Of a stretch of 8,358 nucleotides of DNA, positions 1 through 5,793 are shown one piece after another. The stretch lies in contig DROE01000119.1 in the NCBI GenBank assembly GCA_011322005.1, positions 1 to 8,358 of the forward strand, written 5' to 3'. This DNA is from Devosia sp. (GTDB lineage: Bacteria; Pseudomonadota; Alphaproteobacteria; Rhizobiales; Devosiaceae). Positions within the stretch are counted from its first letter, which is position 1, and each line of letters starts with the position of its first letter. The notes under the pieces are model-generated. The model had not been told where the DNA came from. It saw only the letters and a program-made list of their open reading frames with translations, and did no database searches. The translations under genes and the position numbers were made by a program.

Positions 1-1466
1 CGGTTATTGGCGCGGGAGCCACATCGGGCGGTGCGCTTGATGCGTCTAATCTGCTCAAGCCGGCATTGGCTTCGGGTGCAATTCGTTGCATTGGTTCAAC
101 AACTTACAAGGAATACCGCCAGTTCTTTGAGAAGGACAGGGCGCTGGTTCGCCGGTTCCAGAAAATTGACGTGGCGGAGCCAAGCGTGCCTGATGCGGTT
201 GAAATAATGAAGGGGCTCAAACCCTATTTCGAGGAGTTCCACAAGGTCAAATATACCGATGACGCGCTCAAGGCCTCTGTGGAGCTTTCCGCTCGCTACA
301 TTACCGACCGCAAATTGCCGGACAAGGCCATTGATGTGATCGACGAAACCGGCGCCGCACAGATGCTGCTGGCTGAGTCTAAACGTAAAAAGGTCATCAC
401 TATCGGCGATATCGAGGCGACCATTGCAACGATTGCCCGCATACCGCCCAAGTCTGTTTCCCGCTCCGATGTGGAACTGCTGACACACCTTGAGACCAAC
501 CTGAAACGAGTTGTGTTCGGACAGGACCCGGCCATCGAGGCCTTGTCCTCGGCAATAAAACTTGCCCGGGCCGGGCTCCGCGAGCCTGAAAAACCCATCG
601 GTTCCTATCTGTTCACCGGACCGACAGGTGTTGGCAAAACCGAGGCGGCCAGACAGTTGGCCGACACGCTTGGTGTTGATTTGCTGCGTTTTGACATGTC
701 GGAATACATGGAGCGCCACACCGTTTCCAAGCTTATTGGCGCGCCTCCGGGCTATGTGGGGTTCGACCAGGGGGGGCTGCTCACCGATGGGGTTGACCAG
801 CAGCCCCATTGTGTTGTTCTGCTGGATGAAATCGAAAAAGCCCACCCCGACATTTTCAACGTGCTGTTGCAGGTCATGGATCACGGCCGCTTGACCGATC
901 ACAACGGCAAGACCGTGGATTTCCGCAATGTCATTCTGATCATGACTTCAAATGCGGGCGCAGCGGAGCTGGCCAAGTCGCCCATTGGATTCGGGCGCAA
1001 GCGCGAAGTCGGGGACGACGAAGAGGCCGTCAACCGCATGTTTTCCCCCGAGTTCCGCAACCGGCTCGACGCAATCATTTCCTTTGCGCCACTGTCCGCG
1101 GACGTTGTGCATCGCATCGTTGAAAAGTTCGTTCTGCAACTGGAGTCCCAGCTTGCCGAGCGCAACGTCACCATCTCGCTGACACCGGAGGCCACCGAAT
1201 GGTTGTCAGAGCGAGGCTACGACGAGGCCATGGGTGCGCGGCCGCTGGGCCGCGTAATTCAGCAGCACATCAAGAAGCCCCTGGCTGACGAATTGCTGTT
1301 TGGGCCATTGACTGAGGGAGGCACCGTAAAAGTTGCTGTGGTCGGAAAAGGCAGGGAAGCACGACTGGAACTCGTAGCATCTCCGCTGTCTCCAGCCCGC
1401 CCCAAATCACTTACCGGACCAAAAACCGGCAAAAAGCGCAAACCCAGAGCTAAAGCCAAGGAATAG
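1..1466 (+). CDS. clpA: ATP-dependent Clp protease ATP-binding subunit ClpA (C-terminal part, 5' end outside the window)
   Basis: ClpA is the AAA+ unfoldase that feeds substrates into the ClpP peptidase in the cytoplasm. The frame opens at base 3 with VIGAGATSGG, which directly follows the Walker B of the first AAA+ module in this family, so about 487 C-terminal residues are present. Counting from that residue, the second module shows Walker A GPTGVGKT (206-213), Walker B VVLLDE (271-276), the sensor stretch around IMTSNAG, and FRNRLD with the probable arginine finger. The tripeptide IGF at 328-330 sits where the ClpP-docking loop (IGL in E. coli) lies, which marks this as ClpA rather than ClpB. 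The protein ends in a lysine/arginine-rich tail (GKKRKPRAKAKE). The adaptor gene clpS, often upstream in proteobacteria, would lie outside the window. The stop is 8 bp from the convergent hydroxylase stop, and no terminator is visible between them. Confidence 0.97.
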   Translation, partial: VIGAGATSGGALDASNLLKPALASGAIRCIGSTTYKEYRQFFEKDRALVRRFQKIDVAEPSVPDAVEIMKGLKPYFEEFHKVKYTDDALKASVELSARYITDRKLPDKAIDVIDETGAAQMLLAESKRKKVITIGDIEATIATIARIPPKSVSRSDVELLTHLETNLKRVVFGQDPAIEALSSAIKLARAGLREPEKPIGSYLFTGPTGVGKTEAARQLADTLGVDLLRFDMSEYMERHTVSKLIGAPPGYVGFDQGGLLTDGVDQQPHCVVLLDEIEKAHPDIFNVLLQVMDHGRLTDHNGKTVDFRNVILIMTSNAGAAELAKSPIGFGRKREVGDDEEAVNRMFSPEFRNRLDAIISFAPLSADVVHRIVEKFVLQLESQLAERNVTISLTPEATEWLSERGYDEAMGARPLGRVIQQHIKKPLADELLFGPLTEGGTVKVAVVGKGREARLELVASPLSPARPKSLTGPKTGKKRKPRAKAKE

Positions 1467-1474
1467 GCGTGGTT

Positions 1475-2659
1475 TCAACCCGGTCCCATGCCCAGTCTGA
1501 ATGCAGATTTGCGCAGGGGCGGCAGTTTCTTGAGCGCCCACACGCCGCCCGCGCGCAATGCCTGAGCGGGGAGCAAACCTGAAAGAAGTGACTTGAACAG
1601 GCCGCCCACCATCATGTTGGTGCGCCTGACGTCGGCTTTGCGCACCCCGGAATAGGCTTTGCTGACACCCGTTGCCCAGTCCGGTCGGGTAAGTCTGGCC
1701 TTGTTGACGCAGCCCACAAGTCCTGCCACGTCCCGCAGGCTCAGGTTCAGTCCCTGCGCACCGATGGGAGGAAAGGCATGGGCAGATTCTCCGACCAGCA
1801 CAATTCCCTCTTTTCCCATCGTGTCAGCCTCAAAGCTGGAAAGGGGAAAAACAACGGCCGGGGTTTCAAGCTCTAGTTTTCCAAACAGGTTTTGGCTTCT
1901 TTCCTGGATGGCGGCCAATATTGCCTCGGGGGCCAGTGCTGTGATTTCCGCAAGCCTTTCAACCCCCTCGATCCAGACAAGATTTGCCCTTTGTCCTCCG
2001 GCGGGAACCAGCGTGAACGGCCCGTTCTCATAGTGGAATTCCACCGACTCCCCGTTCAGCGGAAAGGAAAGTTTCAGGTCACACACCAGCGCGGACTGCT
2101 TGTGCCGGGTTTCGTTAATTGAAATGCCCGCTGCTTCGCGCACAAACGAGCGTTTTCCATCCGCTCCGACCACCAAACTTGTTTTTATGGAGCGGCCATC
2201 GGAAAGAGCAAGCATCCAGCCGCTCTCGACACGCGTCAGTCCGGTGGCGCTGGCTTCGAGCCGGTTCAAATTGGGCAGGGCCTCAACATGCTGGCTGAAC
2301 TGGGTGGACATGGCAGCGTTGGCAAAGTTCCAACCGAAGGCCTGTTCGTTGACCTCGGCACTGTCAAACAGCGCTTCAGGAGCGCGTACAAGGCGGCTGG
2401 TTGCGTCAATAATGCGGATTTTTCTGAGCGGCTCCCCAAGCGCGTTGGGGTCATCAACCAGCCCCAGATCCGCCAGGATTTTGACACTTGGCACCATCAG
2501 AGCCGAAGTCCGGTGGTCCGGGGGAGCAGCGGGGGCCAGGTGGATGACGTCCAGGCCTGCTTTTGCAGTTGCACAGGCAGCAACGAGCCCTGCAAGTCCA
2601 CCACCGACAACCACGCAATCGCATGTCGACTTTGGGCGCTCTTTGGTTTTTCTGCTCAA
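1475..2659 (-). CDS. UbiH/UbiF/COQ6-family FAD-dependent hydroxylase (probable ubiquinone-ring monooxygenase)
   Basis: This is a class A flavoprotein monooxygenase of 394 residues from a TTG start, a typical length for the Ubi hydroxylases that add oxygen to the ubiquinone ring. Visible motifs are the N-terminal FAD-binding GGGLAG (19-24), the GADGKRS segment (165-171) and the second FAD motif GESAHAFPPIGAQGLNL (from about 290), where the usual GD reads GE. The TTG at 2659-2657 overlaps the stop of the upstream permease gene as TTGA. It is preferred because an upstream in-frame ATG at 2791 would add 44 residues with no family resemblance, overlapping the permease. No in-frame ATG lies between. 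Alphaproteobacteria carry several such paralogues (UbiH, UbiL, UbiM and others), and I cannot tell which ring carbon this one acts on. Other substrates remain possible. It is last in a three-gene operon and probably relies on translational coupling. Confidence 0.85.
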   Translation of the reverse strand: MSRKTKERPKSTCDCVVVGGGLAGLVAACATAKAGLDVIHLAPAAPPDHRTSALMVPSVKILADLGLVDDPNALGEPLRKIRIIDATSRLVRAPEALFDSAEVNEQAFGWNFANAAMSTQFSQHVEALPNLNRLEASATGLTRVESGWMLALSDGRSIKTSLVVGADGKRSFVREAAGISINETRHKQSALVCDLKLSFPLNGESVEFHYENGPFTLVPAGGQRANLVWIEGVERLAEITALAPEAILAAIQERSQNLFGKLELETPAVVFPLSSFEADTMGKEGIVLVGESAHAFPPIGAQGLNLSLRDVAGLVGCVNKARLTRPDWATGVSKAYSGVRKADVRRTNMMVGGLFKSLLSGLLPAQALRAGGVWALKKLPPLRKSAFRLGMGPG

Positions 2660-3123
2660 GCCGTTACCTGTTTTGCTGTCAGCCGGTCCTGTACATAAGT
2701 ACCCCCAAACGAGCCGACAAACAATGCGCCAAGGAACATCATCAGGTTTTCGGGCATGAAAGCAATCAGCGTGATGGCGGGCCCCGGGCAAATTCCCGAC
2801 ATGCCCCAGCCAATCCCGAACAGGACCGCTCCGATAACAAGAGGCGCATCGAGTTGTTTTGCGACCGGCTCATGGAACCTGAAATCAAACAGCGGTGCGT
2901 TTCGCCTTTTGCTCAAGCGCACTCCGATATACATAACCCCGATGGCAGCCACGATGACAAAGGCCAGACTGGGGTCCCAGCCACCGCTGGGTATGGCTCC
3001 AAAATCAAGAAACCTGAGAACTTTGAGCGGGTCGATCATCTGTGAGATATAAAGCCCGGAGCCAAACAGCGTACCGCTGAGGGCGGCGACGGCCAGGTAG
3101 GGGAGAGATATTGAGTTTTTCAT
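2656..3123 (-). CDS. YeeE/YedE-family half-protein, second half (sulfur-compound permease)
   Basis: This is a membrane protein of 155 residues with several hydrophobic segments: about 6-30, 50-70, 94-124 and 126-142. It carries the signature GWGMSGICPGP (105-115), typical of the second half of PF04143 transporters. In full-length relatives such as the thiosulfate transporter TsuA/YeeE, the equivalent cysteine motifs line the path of the sulfur substrate. Here the fold is split into two proteins, as in the YeeE/YedE pairs common in rhizobia. The ATG at 3123 directly follows the TAG of the upstream half (TAGATG) and has a GGAG about 8 nt upstream, so the two are co-translated. The substrate cannot be read from the sequence; thiosulfate, sulfide or polysulfide species are the usual proposals. 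Confidence 0.88.
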   Translation of the reverse strand: MKNSISLPYLAVAALSGTLFGSGLYISQMIDPLKVLRFLDFGAIPSGGWDPSLAFVIVAAIGVMYIGVRLSKRRNAPLFDFRFHEPVAKQLDAPLVIGAVLFGIGWGMSGICPGPAITLIAFMPENLMMFLGALFVGSFGGTYVQDRLTAKQVTA

Positions 3124-3558
3124 CTAAACTACTCCGGTTGCCGCGACCGTAACAATCGCCACCACGAAAAACACGATAACAGCGATCAGCGAGCGGTAGG
3201 AGAACCGGGCCAGCCCGCACACCCCGTGTCCCGAGGTGCAGCCATTGCCGATTTTTGTGCCCAAACCGATCAACAGGCCCGAAACCACGATCCACAGCGG
3301 ATTGCCCACCAGTTGCACGGGTTCCCCGCCCGGCCCGCCGACGCCGAGGCCGGGAATGAGAATAGCTGCGCCAAACCCTCCAGCGACCATGGCCCCCAGA
3401 AAAACCAGCCGCCAGACCATGGCATTTGCGGGTGGCAACAATTGTCCAAATATGCCCGATATTCCCGCGATGCGACCGTTGCCCAGCCACAACAGGGCCG
3501 AGGCCAGCCCGATCATTGCGCCCCCCAAAAGGGCGCCAAGGGGTGAAAACGATTCCAT
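3124..3558 (-). CDS. YeeE/YedE-family half-protein, first half (sulfur-compound permease)
   Basis: This membrane protein of 144 residues has the signature NGCTSGHGVCG (105-115), the first-half motif of the PF04143 family, with two cysteines and a histidine. Hydrophobic segments lie at about 5-25, 48-72, 86-104 and 123-142. The start chosen is the ATG at 3558-3556, because GGAG lies 6 nt upstream and the protein then opens at the family's first helix (MESFSPLGALLGG). An in-frame ATG at 3609 would add 17 polar residues and has no convincing ribosome site. It is the first gene of the yeeE-yeeE-hydroxylase operon and is read divergently from terC. No rhodanese, BigR-type regulator or persulfide dioxygenase, which often accompany such pairs, is present here. 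Together with the next gene it would form one complete inner-membrane permease. Confidence 0.88.
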   Translation of the reverse strand: MESFSPLGALLGGAMIGLASALLWLGNGRIAGISGIFGQLLPPANAMVWRLVFLGAMVAGGFGAAILIPGLGVGGPGGEPVQLVGNPLWIVVSGLLIGLGTKIGNGCTSGHGVCGLARFSYRSLIAVIVFFVVAIVTVAATGVV

Positions 3559-3792
3559 GGCAATCTCCGTATTCTGGTCCGCTTGTGACGTGACATGTTT
3601 TGCTTGCATGCCAATTTAGAGATTTGTCGATGTTGTTCCCATGGGCAAAAGGGAAAGCCTTTTCGAACTTTTCAAAGATTGAGAGAAAACCATTGCTCAC
3701 AATGCCGGGGAGTTGGAATTGGCTTCAAACCTCTTTTCAGCGAGGAGGTTTTGGCTCATATCAAGGAGGCAAAAACCAACAGGTGAGCCACT
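3559..3792. promoter_or_regulatory. Divergent regulatory region between the yeeE operon and terC
   Basis: This 234 bp region must hold the promoters for both directions. I found no convincing -35/-10 pair on either strand. It does hold a tandem direct repeat CTTTTCGAA/CTTTTCAAA (3659-3676), a TTCCC/GGGAA inverted repeat (3636-3640 and 3651-3655), and a structured stretch just before terC (3702-3777). It also contains two strong Shine-Dalgarno-like runs, GAGGAGG (3742-3748) and AAGGAGG (3763-3769). Both lie too far from the terC ATG; the ribosome site actually used is probably AGGTGAG (3781-3787), 5 nt before it. Reading frames across the region have no ATG start with a ribosome site, so I see no small gene. 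Confidence 0.6.
3727..3777 (+). promoter_or_regulatory. Candidate switching leader of terC (two competing hairpins)
   Basis: AAACCTC (3727-3733) can pair with GAGGTTT (3745-3751). Alternatively GGTTTT (3747-3752) can pair with AAAACC (3772-3777), supported inside by CTC (3755-3757) with GAG (3766-3768). The two stems share GGTTT, so only one can form at a time. A GGGGAG lies upstream (3707-3712). TerC/Alx genes elsewhere are often controlled by the yybP-ykoY manganese riboswitch, whose first conserved loop contains GGGGAGUAG. The match here is partial and I could not find the closing P1 helix, so the riboswitch identity is not established. Confidence 0.3.
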
Positions 3793-4551
3793 ATGGCAGA
3801 GCTTTTGTCCGATCCCGCAGTGTGGGCGTCCCTTGCCTCTTTGACCTTGATGGAGATCGTACTGGGCATCGACAATGTGGTGTTCATCTCGGTGCTGATT
3901 GGTGGCCTGCCAGAAAGACAGGCCACACAGGCGCGCCGGGTCGGTTTGGCGCTGGCGCTGGTGTTTCGTATTGCTTTCCTTCTTATCCTTACCTGGATGA
4001 TCGGGCTGACGGAGCCTGTTTTTGTCGCCCTTGGTCATGCCTTTTCATGGCGCGACCTTATTCTTATCGCCGGGGGAGCTTTTCTGATATTCAAGGCCAC
4101 GAGCGAAATTCACGGGGTCATTGAAGAGGATGAGAAGGAGCGCAGCGCCAAAAAGGTGCAGGCCGCATTTCTGGTCATCGTCTCCCAGATTGTCGTTCTG
4201 GACGCGGTTTTCAGCGTGGACTCCATCGTTACCGCCATCGGCATGGCCCAGCATGTGGAGGTGATGATTGCGGCGGTCATCATCGCCATGGGTGTGATGT
4301 ATGTGGCTTCGGGCCCCATTTCCCGCTTTGTCGAAGCACACCCCACCACCAAGATGCTGGCGCTGGCTTTTCTCATCCTCATCGGGGTGACCCTTGTGGC
4401 CGACGGTCTGGGCTTCCATATTCCCAAGGGCTATATCTATTCGGCCATGGCCTTTTCGATTATGGTGGCAGGCTTCAATATTTTTGCCAGCGCCAAGCGC
4501 AAACAGCGCAAAAGCGAGGCCAGGGCCGCAGCACGGAAAGAAGAAAAATGA
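3793..4551 (+). CDS. TerC/Alx-family integral membrane protein (probable metal-ion exporter)
   Basis: This 252-residue inner-membrane protein has about seven hydrophobic segments and a polar loop (EEDEKERSAKK, about 111-121). The TerC signatures are both present: EIVLGIDNVVFISVL near the N-terminus, with Glu21, Asp27 and Asn28, and VVLDAVFSVDSI (134-145), with Asp137 and Asp143. These acidic membrane residues are the proposed metal path. In E. coli (Alx) and Bacillus, relatives export manganese, in Bacillus partly to load secreted enzymes. The tellurite link that named the family needs other ter genes, and none are here. The C-terminus is a highly charged cytoplasmic tail (KRKQRKSEARAAARKEEK). 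The start ATG has AGGTGAG 5 nt upstream. Its stop overlaps the start of the oxidoreductase gene (ATGA), so the two are translationally coupled. The leader may be regulatory. Confidence 0.93.
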   Translation: MAELLSDPAVWASLASLTLMEIVLGIDNVVFISVLIGGLPERQATQARRVGLALALVFRIAFLLILTWMIGLTEPVFVALGHAFSWRDLILIAGGAFLIFKATSEIHGVIEEDEKERSAKKVQAAFLVIVSQIVVLDAVFSVDSIVTAIGMAQHVEVMIAAVIIAMGVMYVASGPISRFVEAHPTTKMLALAFLILIGVTLVADGLGFHIPKGYIYSAMAFSIMVAGFNIFASAKRKQRKSEARAAARKEEK

Positions 4552-5519
4552 ACAAGGCAATTGTAGTTCGCGAGTTCGGGGGGCCGGAGGTTCTGGAATA
4601 TGTTGAACACCCCGTTGGCGAACCGGGGCGGGACGAAATCCGGGTGCGTCACACGAGGATCGCGTTGAACTTTATCGACGTTTATCATCGCACCGGCCTT
4701 TATCCCAACAAACTGCCCTTTGTGCCCGGTGTTGCCGCTGTAGGCGTGGTCGAGGAACTGGGCGAGGGGGTCACCAGCACAAAGGTTGGCGCGCGGATCA
4801 CCTATTTTCAGCCCATCGGCTCTTACAGCCAGAGCCGGGTAATGCCCGCCCGGACCGCCATTCCTGTCCCGGACGATATTGATGATGACGCCGCCGCTGC
4901 CGTCTATTCCAAGGGCATGACCGCGCGCTATCTGATAAAGGACACCTGGGCCGTCAAACCCGGAGACAATTTGCTGTTTCACGCCGCAGCGGGCGGGGTA
5001 GGGCAGCTGGCCTGCTCCTGGGCAAAATCCCTTGGCGCCACCGTAATCGGCACCGTTGGCTCGGACGAAAAAAAAGAGAATGCACGCAACAATGGTTGCG
5101 ATCATGTGATCAATCTCAGCGACGAGGATTTTGTCGCCCGGGTGAAAGAGATTACTTCGGGACGCGGCGTCGATGTGGTCTATGATTCAATTGGCAAGGA
5201 TACGTTCGAGCGCTCGCTGGCGTGCCTGAGACCGCGCGGCCTGATGGTGAGCTTTGGCAATGCCTCGGGACCCGTTGCCGTGCCCAGTCTGGGGGTGCTT
5301 GCCACCTCGGGCTCGCTGTTCCTGACCCGCCCGACGCTGGCCCACTATTTCCCGGACCGCAAAAGCGAGCTGGCGGGAGCAAAGGACGTGTTTGATGCCC
5401 TTGCCACCGGAAAGATAAAAGCCCATATCGGCCAGACCTTTGCGCTCAAGGAGGCAAGTAAAGCCCACCAAGCACTGGAAAACCGTGAGACGATCGGCGC
5501 CACAAATCTTGTTCCCTAG
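4548..5519 (+). CDS. qorA: NADPH:quinone oxidoreductase, zinc-independent MDR family
   Basis: This 323-residue cytoplasmic enzyme resembles E. coli QorA along its whole length. It belongs to the medium-chain dehydrogenase/reductase superfamily and would reduce quinones with NADPH. Visible landmarks are the N-terminal catalytic-domain motif NFIDVYHRTGLYP (41-53) and the nucleotide-binding AAAGGVGQ (146-153). VVYDSIGKDTFERSL (210-224), then GLMVSFGNASG (231-241) and LTRPTLAHY (259-267) match the QOR subgroup closely. The cysteines that bind structural and catalytic zinc in alcohol dehydrogenases are absent, as expected. The ATG at 4548 overlaps the terC stop by 4 nt and has GGAAAG upstream. The exact acceptor is unknown; quinones and reactive alkenals or enones are plausible for this subgroup. 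Its expression should follow that of terC. Confidence 0.94.
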   Translation: MNKAIVVREFGGPEVLEYVEHPVGEPGRDEIRVRHTRIALNFIDVYHRTGLYPNKLPFVPGVAAVGVVEELGEGVTSTKVGARITYFQPIGSYSQSRVMPARTAIPVPDDIDDDAAAAVYSKGMTARYLIKDTWAVKPGDNLLFHAAAGGVGQLACSWAKSLGATVIGTVGSDEKKENARNNGCDHVINLSDEDFVARVKEITSGRGVDVVYDSIGKDTFERSLACLRPRGLMVSFGNASGPVAVPSLGVLATSGSLFLTRPTLAHYFPDRKSELAGAKDVFDALATGKIKAHIGQTFALKEASKAHQALENRETIGATNLVP

Positions 5520-5527
5520 CGGGCGGA

Positions 5528-5586
5528 CTTGCCAGCTTCGGCGCAAGGCGCTAAACGGGTCGTTCGCGGGAAGGCAACGCGCGACC
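5528..5586 (+). other. Two stem-loops after qorA (possible transcript end or processing region before the tRNA)
   Basis: CTTGC (5528-5532) pairs with GCAAG (5543-5547). Inside this stem, after a 2 nt bulge, GC(TTCG)GC forms a classic UUCG tetraloop. A second structure pairs GGTCG-TT-CGCG (5558-5568) with CGCGCGACC (5578-5586). An alternative pairing, GGAAGGC (5569-5575) with GCCTTCC (5588-5594), competes with the second. No T-run follows either stem, so neither is a standard intrinsic terminator. They fill the spacer between the qorA stop and the tRNA and may mark a 3' end. A weak promoter-like pair for the tRNA (TTGCCA at 5529, TAAACG at 5552) overlaps them. Confidence 0.35.
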
Positions 5587-5617
5587 GGCCTTCCTGGTGG
5601 GGCAGGTCCCAAAATAC

Positions 5618-5707
5618 GGGTGGGTGGCAGAGTGGTCGATTGCTCCGGTCTTGAAAACCGGTGGGCGTTAGCGCGTCCCGGGGGTTCGAATCCCTCCCCA
5701 CCCGCCA
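5618..5707 (+). tRNA. tRNA-Ser (anticodon TGA), CCA encoded
   Basis: The 90 nt gene folds as a type II tRNA. The acceptor stem is GGGTGGG (5618-5624) with CCCACCC (5697-5703), discriminator G5704, then CCA (5705-5707). The anticodon stem CCGGT/ACCGG encloses the loop CTTGAAA (5650-5656), giving anticodon TGA at 5652-5654, which reads UCA and other UCN serine codons. A long variable arm follows (roughly 5662-5679). The T-arm has stem GGGGG/CCCTC around TTCGAAT. The G discriminator and long variable arm fit serine identity. Serine tRNA genes are common integration sites, but no integrase or repeated 3' end is seen downstream. Confidence 0.97.
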
Positions 5708-5714
5708 TCTTTTT
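5680..5714 (+). terminator. T-run directly after the tRNA (possible terminator)
   Basis: A TCTTTTTC stretch begins right after the encoded CCA, with five T at 5710-5714. The GC-rich T-arm and acceptor end immediately before it could act as the terminator stem. This is a short, weak T-run, so the call is tentative. Confidence 0.3.
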
Positions 5715-5767
5715 CTGCTCTACACCCGCTTGCATTTGCTGCGCTTCGCCTCGCTCGGCGCTCACTT

Positions 5768-5793
5768 GCCGGTGATATCGCTAGGACACCGGC
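5768..5793 (-). other. Stem-loop over the end of the ROK gene
   Basis: GCCGGTG (5768-5774) pairs with CACCGGC (5787-5793), with a 12 nt loop that includes the ROK stop codon (5781-5783). No T-run follows on either strand, so it is a weak candidate for the 3' end of the ROK transcript. A smaller CGCC/GGCG hairpin lies just beyond (5747-5760). The rest of the 73 bp between the tRNA and the ROK stop holds nothing I recognise. Confidence 0.3.

Noticed and set aside
96..902. Long minus-strand open frame of 268 codons opposite clpA
   Set aside because: It lies wholly antisense to strongly conserved ClpA sequence, and its translation shows no recognisable domain. It is a by-product of the codon bias of clpA.
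2100..2759. Plus-strand open frame of 219 codons opposite the hydroxylase
   Set aside because: It is antisense to an intact flavoenzyme with clear FAD motifs. The translation is Ser/Arg/Pro-rich, low-complexity shadow sequence.
2660..2791. N-terminal extension of the hydroxylase to the ATG at 2791
   Set aside because: The 44 added residues have no resemblance to Ubi hydroxylases and would overlap the end of the permease gene. The TTG at 2659 gives the normal family start.
3559..3609. Start of the first yeeE gene at ATG 3609
   Set aside because: It adds 17 polar residues with no good ribosome site; ATG 3558 has GGAG at proper spacing.
3005..3700. Minus-strand open frame of 231 codons overlapping both yeeE genes
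   Set aside because: It runs out of frame through the YeeE/YedE genes and the spacer; the Arg/Gly-rich translation matches nothing, while the permease frames carry family motifs.
3600..4124. Plus-strand frame crossing the terC start
   Set aside because: It is out of frame with the conserved TerC sequence and has no ribosome site.
3793..4551. Tellurite-resistance island
   Set aside because: TerC alone is a widespread housekeeping membrane protein; no terA, terB, terD, terE or terZ gene is nearby.
5618..5780. Integrated element at the tRNA-Ser 3' end
   Set aside because: No integrase gene follows and I noticed no second copy of the tRNA 3' end in the window. The adjacent ROK/frc locus looks like native chromosomal genes.
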